A stretch of DNA of 64,000 nucleotides, from the NCBI GenBank assembly GCA_964652205.1, contig CAZZAO010000006.1, forward strand, positions 22,734-86,733, given 5' to 3'. The notes under the pieces were generated by a model. That model searched no databases, was not told the origin of the DNA, and saw only the letters and a program-made list of their open reading frames with translations. Numbering within the stretch: position 1 is the first letter of the stretch; each line of letters begins with the position of its first letter. This document shows, in pieces, positions 15,857-24,304 of the stretch. The position numbers and the translations under genes were made by a program. The stretch is from ZC4RG36 sp964652205. Its GTDB lineage: Bacteria > Chloroflexota > Anaerolineae > Aggregatilineales > Phototrophicaceae.

Positions 15857-17461
15857 ATGGCTCGTCTCAGCCGTCGCACTCTGCCACTTCTGGCGCTGAT
15901 CGGCCTCATGCTGGTCACGTTTCTGCCCCTGTCACCGATCACGCGCCCGCTGCCCGGACGCGACGCCGGAATTTACCTCTACGCTGGCGATCAAGTCCTG
16001 GACGGCGCGCTGCCCTACCGCGACGTCTGGGACAACCGCCCGCCCGGCCTGTTCTATCTGAGCGCTGCCGGGCTGGCGCTCGGCGCTGGCTCAGTCTGGG
16101 GCGTCTGGGCGCTGGAAGCTGCCTTCCTGTGCGGCGCGGCAGCCTTCAGCTTTCTGGCGCTGCGCCGCGTCCTCTCGGACAGCGCGGCCTTTCTGGCAAC
16201 CTTCGTCTGGACGGTCACGCTCGTCTTTCTCTATGACTTCAATATCGCCGAAGAATACGCGCTGCTGTTCCAGTTCGCCGCGCTATACAGTTTCGTCCGC
16301 GCCGAGCAGCGCGGGCGCTACGGCGGCTATGGAGTCGCCATCGGGGCCTGTCTGGCGCTGGCCGTCAACCTGCGTCAGAATCTGATCGGCCTTTGGATCG
16401 GCATCGTCCTGTTTCTGCTGATTCGCGCGCTGCTGACGCGCCGCCTGCTGCCGACACTTCGCGCCGGAATCAGCCTCGCCATCGGCGTCGGACTGGTGTT
16501 CGTGCCGATCATCGTCTATTTTGCGGCCAACGGCATCCTCAAGGCGATGTGGGATGGCGCGTATCTGTTCAACTTCATCTATGTCACGGCGGCATGGGAT
16601 CGGCGCTTCGATGCTTTCGGGCTGGGCGCGAACCTGCTGATCCAGTCGGGCCTGCTGCCTGCCGCGCTGGCGGGCTGGGGCCTCGGCGTCTACAGCCTGT
16701 GGACGCGGCGCAACTGGCCCGCGCGTCCACTGATCGCCGTGGCGCTGATCGCGCTGCCGTTCGACCTGCTCCTGAGCAGCCTGTCCGGTCGGCCCTACCC
16801 GCACTATTTCATCTCGGCGCTCCCGGCGCTGGCAGTGCTGGCCGCCGTGTTCTTCGATCAGCTTGTCCGGCTGGCGCGGTCGTCAGCGCGCTGCGCCGCG
16901 TCGCCAGCGGTCTGGGCTGCCGGGCTGATGCTGGCCGCGCTGATCCTGCCCGCGCACACTTATCTGACGCTCGACAACAAAGTGTTCGCCGCCACTTCAT
17001 CGCGCGCGCGGCTGATCGCCTTCCTGCACGCCAACACCGACCCCGATGACCCGATTTATCTGTGGGGCGCGGATATGATGATTAACCTCGCCGCCGGTCG
17101 CAGATCGCCGTCCCGGCTGACCAACAACTATCCGCTGTTTATGCCCGGCTACCAGTCGCCCGCTCTGATCGGGGGATTTGTCGATGAACTGAAGCGCGAC
17201 CCACCAGCCTACATCATCGACACAGCCTACACCAACCGCCTGATTCCACCGATCAACGCCAGTGACCGCCAGCGCTGGGCTTACGACAAGGCGCGCGCCA
17301 TTAACGCGCGCCCGGAAGCCGATGACTTCAACCTGATCCCGGCGATGGACAGCTTCTTCGATTTCGTCACCGAGAACTATCATCCGGCCTTCAAGCTGAG
17401 CGTGTGGGTCATCTACCAGCGCAACGATTTCAAGCCGCTGGCGGGGGGCGTATTCAAGTGA
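15857..17461 (+). CDS. Polytopic GT39/ArnT-like glycosyltransferase
   Basis: The 534-residue membrane protein has about 11 hydrophobic helices. The first loop has the Asp of GT-C enzymes in GRDAGIYLYAGDQVLDG (Asp about residue 36) and LPYRDVWDNRPPG, typical of dolichyl-phosphate-mannose mannosyltransferase and ArnT families. These enzymes move a sugar from a polyprenyl phosphate to an acceptor on the outer face of the membrane. It is the first gene of an apparent operon and overlaps its paralogue downstream by 4 bases. Confidence 0.8.
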   Translation: MARLSRRTLPLLALIGLMLVTFLPLSPITRPLPGRDAGIYLYAGDQVLDGALPYRDVWDNRPPGLFYLSAAGLALGAGSVWGVWALEAAFLCGAAAFSFLALRRVLSDSAAFLATFVWTVTLVFLYDFNIAEEYALLFQFAALYSFVRAEQRGRYGGYGVAIGACLALAVNLRQNLIGLWIGIVLFLLIRALLTRRLLPTLRAGISLAIGVGLVFVPIIVYFAANGILKAMWDGAYLFNFIYVTAAWDRRFDAFGLGANLLIQSGLLPAALAGWGLGVYSLWTRRNWPARPLIAVALIALPFDLLLSSLSGRPYPHYFISALPALAVLAAVFFDQLVRLARSSARCAASPAVWAAGLMLAALILPAHTYLTLDNKVFAATSSRARLIAFLHANTDPDDPIYLWGADMMINLAAGRRSPSRLTNNYPLFMPGYQSPALIGGFVDELKRDPPAYIIDTAYTNRLIPPINASDRQRWAYDKARAINARPEADDFNLIPAMDSFFDFVTENYHPAFKLSVWVIYQRNDFKPLAGGVFK

Positions 17462-19221
17462 GTCGGATGGCGCTGCGCCGCTCGTGGATGCTGCCTGCGC
17501 TGCTGGCGCTGACAGCCCTGCGCTTCCTGATCGTTTCGCCGCTGATCGATTCGACGGCGCTGTGGGCGTCGGGGCGCTTCGTCTATCCGGCGCAGCAGCT
17601 TCTACGCGGCGAAGCGCTCTACCGCGACGTCTGGGGTCACGTCCCGCCGCTGATCTACGGCCTCGATGCGCTGGGCTGGGCGGTCGGCGGGCTGTGGGGA
17701 ATCTGGCTGGTCGCGCTGCTGTTCCTGCTCGGCGCAGTCGTCGTGGGCTATCGCCTGCTCGAGACAGCTTTCGGCGGGACGGCAGCTTTTTTCGGGATGG
17801 CCTGCGGGCTGCTCGGCCTATCGCTGCTGCTTCAGGGCAACCAGATCGAGGAGTACGCGCTGCTGCTCCAGTTCGGCGTCTTCTACGCCTTCGCCCGCGC
17901 CGAGACAGGCAGCCGACCCTCGGCGTGGAGTTTCCTGACCGGCGCGCTGATCGGTCTGCTGTTCTGGCTGCGGCCTGATCTGGTCGGCGTCGGGCTGGCA
18001 ATTGCGCTCTATCTGATCGTTCAAATGGCCCGGCGCACGCAGGATGCCGACGCCCGACTGATGTCGATCCTGATTGGCGCGCTGGGGATCATTTTCATCG
18101 GCGTCGGCCTGCTGGTGATCGGCGGCGCGCTGGCGGAAACGTGGAGTGCGGTCGCGCGCTATAACCTCGCCGTCAGCCTTCCGCTCGGCGACCGCTTCGG
18201 CGCGCTGCTCAACGGCGTCCAGGTCTTAAGCCGCGCCGGGCTGCCGCTGATCGTGCTGGCGGCGTGGGGCGTGGGAGTCAGTGCCGTCCTCATCCGCCCT
18301 GCGCGGCCAAAAGACGCCGACCCGCTTTCGCTCCCTGCCAGCGAGAGAGGGGAGAAAGCGAGACACAAAAACAGACTCGACAATGACGCGCTTGCGCCAC
18401 AAGGCCGCTCATCTCACCTCGTTGGCGCCGCGCTCATTGCCCTGCCCGTCGAGCTGATCCTGACGCTGCTCGACGGTTCGCAGGCGATTAATCACCTCAT
18501 CCTGTGGCTGCCCGCCATCGCCATCCTGTCCGCGTCGCTGGCCTCGATTCTGCTGGCATCAAACTCCCTCGCAGCCGATAGTCCCGCAGCTTCAAACATC
18601 ACCCTGCAGAACGCAATCTCCCCACGCACGGCGAGCGAGCCTGCCGAGGGGCCGGGGGTGAGAGAGATTCTCCCCGCCCGCGTCTGGCTGGCCGCGCTGC
18701 TGATCGCCTTCAGCCTGATGCCGCTGGTCGATGCCGCGAACGCCTTTCAAATTGCGCGAACGCAGAATCAGGGCGCGAACGCGATGCGCCTTCAGGCGCT
18801 CGATGGGCTGCGCCAGCTCACTCGCCCGGACGATCAACTGCTCGTCTGGGGGAACGAGCCGATGGTCAACGTCCTGAGCGGTCGGCGCTCGCCCGCGCGA
18901 GTGTTTGAGCAGCTCCCCCTGTTCGTCACGGTCGATCCGGCACAGGCCCCGTTCGCGTCGCTGGCCGACGATGTCACCACCCGGCTCCCCGCTTTCGTCC
19001 TCGATACGGCGACGGGCGGCGACCGTGTCCCGCCGATTAACGCCGAACGCCGCCATATCTGGCAGCTCAATCAACAGGCGGGCTTCCTGCCGACCGTCAC
19101 GATCACGCCGGAACTCCAGCTTGTGCTCGATACTTTCGCTCTGTACTATCGGCCTGTCGCGCGCTATGGCGTGTGGACGCTGTACGCGCGCAACGAGGTC
19201 GGGGCGGGAACCAGCCAATGA
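17458..19221 (+). CDS. Second GT39/ArnT-like glycosyltransferase, carrying in-frame repeat insertions
   Basis: This is a paralogue of the preceding gene, with the same first-loop block (LYRDVWGHVPPLIYG) and a similar run of helices. The GTG at 17458 overlaps the previous stop (GTGA), and a G-run lies about 9 bases upstream, so I prefer it to the ATG at 17467. Two hydrophilic inserts interrupt the membrane domain: residues about 283-325 (LSLPASERGEKARHKNRL) and about 378-408 (AISPRTASEPAEGPGVREIL). They are encoded by copies of the dispersed GC-rich palindrome, read in frame without stops. Activity may be retained, as the inserts fall in loops. Confidence 0.78.
   Translation: MSRMALRRSWMLPALLALTALRFLIVSPLIDSTALWASGRFVYPAQQLLRGEALYRDVWGHVPPLIYGLDALGWAVGGLWGIWLVALLFLLGAVVVGYRLLETAFGGTAAFFGMACGLLGLSLLLQGNQIEEYALLLQFGVFYAFARAETGSRPSAWSFLTGALIGLLFWLRPDLVGVGLAIALYLIVQMARRTQDADARLMSILIGALGIIFIGVGLLVIGGALAETWSAVARYNLAVSLPLGDRFGALLNGVQVLSRAGLPLIVLAAWGVGVSAVLIRPARPKDADPLSLPASERGEKARHKNRLDNDALAPQGRSSHLVGAALIALPVELILTLLDGSQAINHLILWLPAIAILSASLASILLASNSLAADSPAASNITLQNAISPRTASEPAEGPGVREILPARVWLAALLIAFSLMPLVDAANAFQIARTQNQGANAMRLQALDGLRQLTRPDDQLLVWGNEPMVNVLSGRRSPARVFEQLPLFVTVDPAQAPFASLADDVTTRLPAFVLDTATGGDRVPPINAERRHIWQLNQQAGFLPTVTITPELQLVLDTFALYYRPVARYGVWTLYARNEVGAGTSQ
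18323..18360. repeat. Palindromic repeat copy inside a glycosyltransferase gene
   Basis: An imperfect palindrome with outer arms CGCTTTC and GAAAGCG and inner CTCCC/GGGG parts. It includes the GAGAGAGGGGAG core shared with 9786 and 25795. Confidence 0.6.
18615..18669. repeat. Second palindromic repeat copy inside the same gene
   Basis: Outer arms AATCTC/GAGATT enclose CCCC ... GAGGGGCCGGGGGTGAG. The GGGGCCGGGGGTGAG end is the same as in the repeat at 25955-25974. It is translated in frame as part of the enzyme. Confidence 0.6.
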
Positions 19222-20576
19222 GATTCAGCGACGAAGGCGAGGCCATCACCTACATTTTCCGCTCGCTGCGTAAGCTGCACGGGCAGGAACGCGGCCCCGA
19301 CGAGATCAGCCGCACCACGCAGCCGACGCTCGACCTGCTGCATCGGCGCGACCTGATTGACCCGCGGGTTGAATTTGCGGTCGTCACCGGCAGCAAGGGC
19401 AAAGGCTCGACCACCGCCATCACCGCCCGGCTGCTCCAGTCGCTCGGCCATACCGTCGGCATGATGACCAGCCCGCATCTCGTCAGCTACCGCGAGCGCA
19501 TCCGCGTCAACGGACGCGCTATCCCCGAAGCCGACCTGCTCCGCATCCTCGACGACCTCGCGCCGGACATCGACGAGATCGAGGCGCACCTGAGCGCGTC
19601 GCAGTATTTCAGCCCGCAGGGTCAATTCCTCGCCGTCGCGCTGCGCTGGTTCGCCGAACAGGGCGTCGCCGCCGCCGTCCTCGAAGTCGGGCGCGGCGGG
19701 CGCTTCGACGATATCGCGGTTGTCCCCAACCAACTGTCGCTGTTCACGCCGATCATGCTCGAACACCGCGAATATCTGGGGCCAACGCTGGAACGGATCG
19801 CATGGCATAAAGCCGGGATTATCAAGCCGGGCAGTTACGCTTACAGCGTGCCGCAGCCGTCCGAAGTGCTTGAAGTCCTTCAGTCCGAAGCCGACCAGCT
19901 CGGCGCGGAGTTCGCCTGGATCGCGCCGATGGATATGGGCCAGTATCTCGGCGAGGCGAGTGACGGCGCGCGGATGCGGCTGAGTCGCTATGGCGAGCTG
20001 ACCCTGTCGCTGCACGGGCGCTATCAGGTCGATAATGCCACGCTGGCCGTGCAGGGCGCGGGCAACATGCACGCCCGCCTGAGCGGCCCTGCGCACGGCT
20101 CGCCGGACTACGTCGAACGCATTCGCGCCGGACTATCGAGCGTCATCTGGCCGGGGCGGCTGCAAAAGTTACAGGACGCGCCCGCCGTCTATCTCGATGG
20201 CGCGATCAACGCCGAGTCGGCGCGCCTGCTCGCGCGCAGCCTCGGCAGCGGGCTGGCCGAACCGGTCATCGCCATCATTGCCGTGCCGACCGACAAGGAC
20301 TCTACCGGCGTCTACCGCGAGTTAGCGCTGCTCGCCGAGACACTGATTCTGACCGAGACGGCGCGTAACCCGATTCTGCACTGGGCCGTGCCTGAAACCG
20401 CGCTCGCTGCCGCCCGGCGCTTCAACTCCGACTCGCGCTACGCGCCCGACCTCAGCGCGGCAGTCGGGCAGGCAAAGGCGCTGGCAGGTTCCACCGGGAC
20501 AATCCTGATCGTCGGCACGCAGTCGATCATCGCCGACGCCGTCGCGCTCTGGGGCCTGAGCTACGAGCAAATCTGA
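19218..20576 (+). CDS. folC: Mur-ligase-family enzyme, folylpolyglutamate/dihydrofolate synthase-like
   Basis: The 452-residue protein ligates an amino acid (glutamate in FolC) to a carboxylate using ATP. The P-loop is VTGSKGKGSTTA near residues 56-67, with Ser-Lys where FolC usually has Thr-Asn. MMTSPHLVSYRERIRVNG and VLEVGRGGRFDD follow, as in FolC. The C-terminal domain has VYLDGAINAESARLLARSL, where FolC has DGAHNP, and this change makes the exact substrate less certain. The ATG at 19218 overlaps the preceding stop (ATGA), so it is probably translationally coupled to the GT39 genes. Confidence 0.8.
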   Translation: MRFSDEGEAITYIFRSLRKLHGQERGPDEISRTTQPTLDLLHRRDLIDPRVEFAVVTGSKGKGSTTAITARLLQSLGHTVGMMTSPHLVSYRERIRVNGRAIPEADLLRILDDLAPDIDEIEAHLSASQYFSPQGQFLAVALRWFAEQGVAAAVLEVGRGGRFDDIAVVPNQLSLFTPIMLEHREYLGPTLERIAWHKAGIIKPGSYAYSVPQPSEVLEVLQSEADQLGAEFAWIAPMDMGQYLGEASDGARMRLSRYGELTLSLHGRYQVDNATLAVQGAGNMHARLSGPAHGSPDYVERIRAGLSSVIWPGRLQKLQDAPAVYLDGAINAESARLLARSLGSGLAEPVIAIIAVPTDKDSTGVYRELALLAETLILTETARNPILHWAVPETALAAARRFNSDSRYAPDLSAAVGQAKALAGSTGTILIVGTQSIIADAVALWGLSYEQI

Positions 20577-20683
20577 TGAACTAACGACCAGGCTTCCAAC
20601 CAGCGCCAGATTGCCGCCACAATCTTAATGTCGTCCTAAACATTATCCGCAATACTGTCTGTAACGACATCAAGGAGGGCGGG

Positions 20684-21466
20684 ATGCTGTTAACCGACAA
20701 AGTTGCACTGGTCACGGGGGCGAGTTCCGGCATTGGCGAGGCGGCAGCGCGACTGCTGGCGAAAGAGGGCGCGAGCGCCGGCGTACTCGGTCGCAATCAT
20801 GACAGGACGCGCAAGGTCGTCGAGGAGATCGAGCGCGACGGCGGCAAGGCGACACTGCTGCTGGCCGATGTCGCCAGCCCATCGGCGCTCAAGGGCGCAA
20901 TCGACCAGCTCGCGCGGCAGTATGGGACAGTCGATATCGTCATTGCCAACGCGGGAGTCAACGGCACGTGGGCGCCGCTCGATATGCTGACCCTCGACGA
21001 CTACGACAAGACGATGGACACCAACTTCAAGAGTACCTTCATGACGGTCAAGTTTGCGCTGCCCTACCTCAAGCGCGGCGGCGGCGCGATTGTCGTCACG
21101 TCCTCGGTCAACGGGACACGGATATTCAGCAATTCAGGCGCGACACTCTACGCCTGCTCGAAAGCGGCGCAGGTGGCCTTCGTCAAGATGACGGCCATCG
21201 AACTGGCGCAGGACAAAATCCGCATCAACGTCGTCTGTCCGGGCGCGATTGAGACACAAATCGAGGACAGCACGCAGAAGAAGGACGTCGAGCGCGCCAA
21301 AATTCCGGTCGAGTTCCCGGAAGGTCAGATCCCGCTGACCGGTGGCGAGCCGGGGGAAGCCGACGATGTGGCGCAATTGATGCTGTTTCTGGTTTCCGAT
21401 GGCGCGAAACATATCACCGGAACCGAGGTCTGGATCGACGGCGGCCAATCACTGCTGCAAGGGTAA
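20684..21466 (+). CDS. Short-chain dehydrogenase/reductase (SDR)
   Basis: A 260-residue classical SDR using NAD(P)H. The Rossmann motif is TGASSGIG (residues 11-18), followed by NAGVN, the catalytic Ser in VVTSSVNG, and YACSK with Tyr156 and Lys160. The C-terminal ITGTEVWIDGGQ is typical. An excellent ribosome site, AAGGAGGGCGGG, precedes the ATG. It stands alone, 107 bases after the FolC-like gene. The substrate cannot be predicted from sequence. Confidence 0.92.
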   Translation: MLLTDKVALVTGASSGIGEAAARLLAKEGASAGVLGRNHDRTRKVVEEIERDGGKATLLLADVASPSALKGAIDQLARQYGTVDIVIANAGVNGTWAPLDMLTLDDYDKTMDTNFKSTFMTVKFALPYLKRGGGAIVVTSSVNGTRIFSNSGATLYACSKAAQVAFVKMTAIELAQDKIRINVVCPGAIETQIEDSTQKKDVERAKIPVEFPEGQIPLTGGEPGEADDVAQLMLFLVSDGAKHITGTEVWIDGGQSLLQG

Positions 21467-21638
21467 GCATCACTTTTGACAGGACGTGGCGAACACTCGT
21501 TCAGAAACGTCCGTTATGGATCACTATTTGAGCGACAATTTTCGGTTCGCGGCGCGAACAATCGCACCCACAAAGCGCCTGTACAATGGCTTTATCTATC
21601 AGTCATATCAGGCAGAAGGCGTGCGCGTGTTCTTCGTC

Positions 21639-22160
21639 CTAGCCTGTACCGATGTCCAGCCAGTTTCGAGCGCGGATTTGTTCTAACTGCTGACTCGACC
21701 ATCCCATATAGTCACGCAGAAAGACTGGCGGAAGTACCACCTCAACTCGGTCGTGAAGCGCTTGATTCGCCTCATAGCGCTCTGTTAAATCCTTATCATT
21801 CGTCACCAGACAATCGACCCGCGCATTCATCGCTGCGAGCGCGACGTGAACATCTTTAGGATCACGGATCAGGTTGATTCTGGCACTTAATTCCGCATCC
21901 GAAGGGGTAGGCATCTCCTCATAGTCACTCATGTGCAAAGTCTCAATGAAGATGTCGAGGAAATCTGGCTCGATCTGAGCAATAGTTTCCGCTGCTTCCT
22001 GGATAATTCGCGCCGTCAGCACCAGCCGGTAATGGCCTTTGACAGCGTGCTGAACCACTTCGTAGGGCCAGCGAGGCCAGATGGTTCCGGCTACCAGGAC
22101 ATTCGCATCAATCAATACGCGAAACTCATCGACCAGAGCGACGACCATAATTTTGCTCAT
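21639..22160 (-). CDS. PIN-domain toxin of a type II toxin-antitoxin pair
   Basis: PIN toxins are Mg2+-dependent ribonucleases. The 173-residue protein has the first acidic residue in VLIDANVLVAG (Asp18), then TARIIQEAAETI, the central RDPKDVHVALAA, and the late acidic pair TNDKDLTERY, so the catalytic set looks complete. It overlaps the end of the antitoxin gene. The start could be 22160 or the ATG at 22148. The 3' end reaches past a small unlikely frame on the other strand. Confidence 0.82.
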   Translation of the reverse strand: MSKIMVVALVDEFRVLIDANVLVAGTIWPRWPYEVVQHAVKGHYRLVLTARIIQEAAETIAQIEPDFLDIFIETLHMSDYEEMPTPSDAELSARINLIRDPKDVHVALAAMNARVDCLVTNDKDLTERYEANQALHDRVEVVLPPVFLRDYMGWSSQQLEQIRARNWLDIGTG

Positions 22161-22479
22161 AAAGTTGCTGGCGAATTTCCTCAGTTTTTTGCATCACTTC
22201 TTCCTCTGTAAGGCCGCTTTGCGCAGCTGCTTCTCCAATGGTGCGCGCCGCTTCTCGCAACCGTCGCAGACGTTCCTGCCGATCCAGGTCGCGCCCTTCG
22301 CGTTCCTGCATAAGGGCCTCGTATTCGGCGACCGACAGAATCACAACGACTGGCAAGTCGTCTTTCTCGACAATGAAATGTTCTTTCCCCGTGTAAGCGC
22401 GACGAATAAGATCGCCGAACTGACGATGCGCTTTGGTCGCGGGAATAGTCACCGACTGTGACATTTTATGCGCCATCAT
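22126..22479 (-). CDS. Phd/YefM-type antitoxin
   Basis: The protein has about 117 residues. The N-terminal DNA-binding fold of Phd/YefM is seen in VTIPATKAHRQFGDLIRRAY and in EHFIVEKDDLPVVVILSVAEYEALM. The C-terminal half is charged and helical and would wrap the toxin. Two adjacent ATGs (22479, 22476) are possible; AGGTG lies just upstream. It precedes and overlaps the PIN gene, as usual for such pairs, and an inverted repeat at 22489-22518 is a likely autoregulatory operator. Confidence 0.82.
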   Translation of the reverse strand: MMAHKMSQSVTIPATKAHRQFGDLIRRAYTGKEHFIVEKDDLPVVVILSVAEYEALMQEREGRDLDRQERLRRLREAARTIGEAAAQSGLTEEEVMQKTEEIRQQLYEQNYGRRSGR

Positions 22480-22488
22480 TCACACCTG

Positions 22489-22518
22489 AATACGTACTAT
22501 TGAGCAATCATACGTATT
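22489..22518 (-). promoter_or_regulatory. Candidate toxin-antitoxin operator
   Basis: Perfect inverted repeat AATACGTA-N14-TACGTATT, 10 bases upstream of the antitoxin start. Each arm contains the palindrome TACGTA. The position fits binding by the Phd-type antitoxin to repress its own operon. Confidence 0.6.
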
Positions 22519-22678
22519 ATTTACCCGGCCAGAAGCGAATGTCAACCTCGGTCATAGAACTCCTGACTGAATCCATTCAAGTCAGGTGCGCCAGCAAACG
22601 CCAGTGCGATCTGTGATACACTCAACCGATAAATGGTCTGAGGTTACAGGCACTGACCGACCGCACGAGGGCGAAGTC

Positions 22679-22821
22679 ATGAACACCAGTGTCTATATAG
22701 CCGTCATCAGCAGGACGGCGAATGGTGAATTGGCTGGATCGAAGAAATTGGCGGCACAAACTATCAGGAAACAGTGGAAGCAATCGGCGAGGACTATCAG
22801 GAAGAACTCATTCGGCTATGA
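22679..22821 (+). pseudogene. hicB: Decayed hicB antitoxin gene
   Basis: From an ATG at 22679 (GAGGG 7 bases upstream) the reading gives MNTSVYIAVI, then a one-base frameshift, QDGEW, an in-frame TGA, and IGWIEEIGGTNYQ ... YQEELIRL before a TGA at 22819-22821. HicB proteins of this class typically have DGEWWIGWIEEIPGVN, so the TGA replaces the second Trp codon (TGG). The middle of the protein also looks shortened. The ATGA overlap with hicA is preserved. Confidence 0.7.
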
Positions 22822-23015
22822 AGCGTGTCGATCTGATCCAGCACCTGCGCGCCAACAGATGCGAACTTCTTCGAGAAGGGGAAGGCATTCATGATAGCCG
22901 AATCCGGCGCTCAATCGTCGCTCCGCCGTGCCACAACACAGCGAAATCAATAGATAACCCGCTCAGAAAAAGCTGTAAAGACCTGAGCATTCCGCCGCCT
23001 GAAAATCGACAGTAA
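22818..23015 (+). pseudogene. hicA: Decayed hicA toxin gene
   Basis: The start MKRVDLIQHLRANRCELLRE and the end KSCKDLSIPPPE are HicA-like in one frame. The middle of the protein (NPALNRRSAVPQHSEIN) reads correctly only in another frame, so two compensating shifts disrupt the core of this mRNA interferase. A stop-free frame remains, but the protein is unlikely to be active. It directly precedes the GT4 gene. Confidence 0.72.
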
Positions 23016-23019
23016 TTGA

Positions 23020-24201
23020 TTGCGCCGCGTTACCTTGAATATCCTCCACGTCACGCCCTATTTCGCGCCTGCCTATGCCTTCGGCGGAGTCGTCCGCGCC
23101 GCCGAGGGACTGACGCGCGCGCTGGCCGCCCGCGGTCATCAGGTCACAGTGCTGACAACCGACGCGCTCGCGCCAGGAAAGCGCGTCGCCGCTCACGACG
23201 AAACCCTGAACGGCGTCCGCGTCGTCCGCGTCCCCAATGCGCTCCCACGCGGCATGTTCAACCTGTCGAGTCCGCTCGGTCTGGGCGCGGCGGCACGTCG
23301 GCTGATCGCAGAGGCCGACGTCATCCACGTCCACGAGTTTCGCACCGTCGAGAACCTGATCGTCACGCCGATTGCCGAAGCGCTGCATAAGCCGCTGCTG
23401 CTCTCGCCGCACGGCACGCTGACGCTCGATACCGGGCGCAGCCAGGTCAAGTTCGCGTGGGATCGGCTCCTGAGCCGCCGGGTCGCGCGGCGCTTCGATC
23501 AGGTCGTCGGGCTGACACCAGCCGAGGCCGACGAAGCGGAAAGGTACTGGCGTCAGTTCGGCGCGCCGGCGAAACCGATTGCTTTCAGCGTCATTCCCAA
23601 CGGCGTCAATCCCGATGAGTTCGCGCAGCCCGCCGGACGCGACACCTTCCGCCAGCAGTACGCGCTCGGCGATGGGCCGGTCTGTCTGTTTATGGCGCGG
23701 CTGCATCCACGGAAAGGGCCGCAGATTCTGGCGCAGGCGTTCCGCGAAGTGGCGCTGCCCGACACGCGGCTGGTGCTTGCCGGGCCGGACGAAGGCGCGC
23801 TGGCGCTGGCACGCCCTTATTTCGATTCGCGCATCGTCGTCACCGGCTATCTCGGCACAGAGGCACGGCTGGCCGCCTTAGCCGCCGCCGATCTGTTCGC
23901 CCTGCCCGCCGTCGGCGAAGGGATGCCGATGGGCGTGCTTGAAGCGCTGGCTGCCGGGCTGCCAGTGATCGTCTCGCCGGGCTGCCACCTGCCGGAAGTG
24001 GCACAGGCAGGCGCAGGACTCGAAGTCGCTGCCGAGCCGGGCGCGCTGGCCGCCACGCTCAGTCGCCTGCTCTCGGACGCCGACGAACGCGCCGCAATGG
24101 GCGCGGCGGCACGGCTGCTCGTCCGCCAGCGCTTCACCTGGGACACCGTCGCCGCGCAGTATGAAACCATCTATAGGGGACTGAGTGAAAAGAAGGACTG
24201 A
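23020..24201 (+). CDS. GT4-family glycosyltransferase
   Basis: This retaining transferase has a GT-B fold and acts in the cytoplasm, using an NDP-sugar. The N-terminal half opens ILHVTPYFAPAYAFGGVVRA with the Gly-rich donor-side loop. LLSPHGTLTLDTGR and VIPNGVNPDEF follow. The C-terminal half has FMARLHPRKGPQIL and the GT4 E-x7-E region, GEGMPMGVLEALAAGLPVI. Length is about 393 residues. The start is uncertain: TTG at 23020 or 23035, neither with a good ribosome site. It converges with another glycosyltransferase at 24290. Confidence 0.85.
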   Translation: MRRVTLNILHVTPYFAPAYAFGGVVRAAEGLTRALAARGHQVTVLTTDALAPGKRVAAHDETLNGVRVVRVPNALPRGMFNLSSPLGLGAAARRLIAEADVIHVHEFRTVENLIVTPIAEALHKPLLLSPHGTLTLDTGRSQVKFAWDRLLSRRVARRFDQVVGLTPAEADEAERYWRQFGAPAKPIAFSVIPNGVNPDEFAQPAGRDTFRQQYALGDGPVCLFMARLHPRKGPQILAQAFREVALPDTRLVLAGPDEGALALARPYFDSRIVVTGYLGTEARLAALAAADLFALPAVGEGMPMGVLEALAAGLPVIVSPGCHLPEVAQAGAGLEVAAEPGALAATLSRLLSDADERAAMGAAARLLVRQRFTWDTVAAQYETIYRGLSEKKD

Positions 24202-24304
24202 GGACTGAGTAAAAGAAAAAACCAGCTACGCGCTCGGTCTTTTCTCGGTTCCCGGTTCAAGGCTCTCGGTTCTTCTTTCTATTCAGTCCTCAATCCTTCC
24301 TTTC
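24187..24304. repeat. Inverted repeat spanning the 3' ends of two convergent genes
   Basis: Bases 24187-24208 pair with 24283-24304 (20 of 22 positions), with 74 bases between. The arms include the last codons of both genes, so both proteins end with a similar tail (EKKD and ERKD). The left arm also contains a tandem GGACTGA repeat. It may act as a two-way terminator. Confidence 0.55.

Noticed and set aside
21486..21686. A 66-residue plus-strand frame after the SDR
   Set aside because: It overlaps the 3' end of the PIN toxin gene, has no ribosome site, and shows no recognisable features.
22586..22894. A 102-residue open frame over the hicBA remnant
   Set aside because: It is a frame artefact; the family-matching residues lie in other frames and show a decayed HicB.
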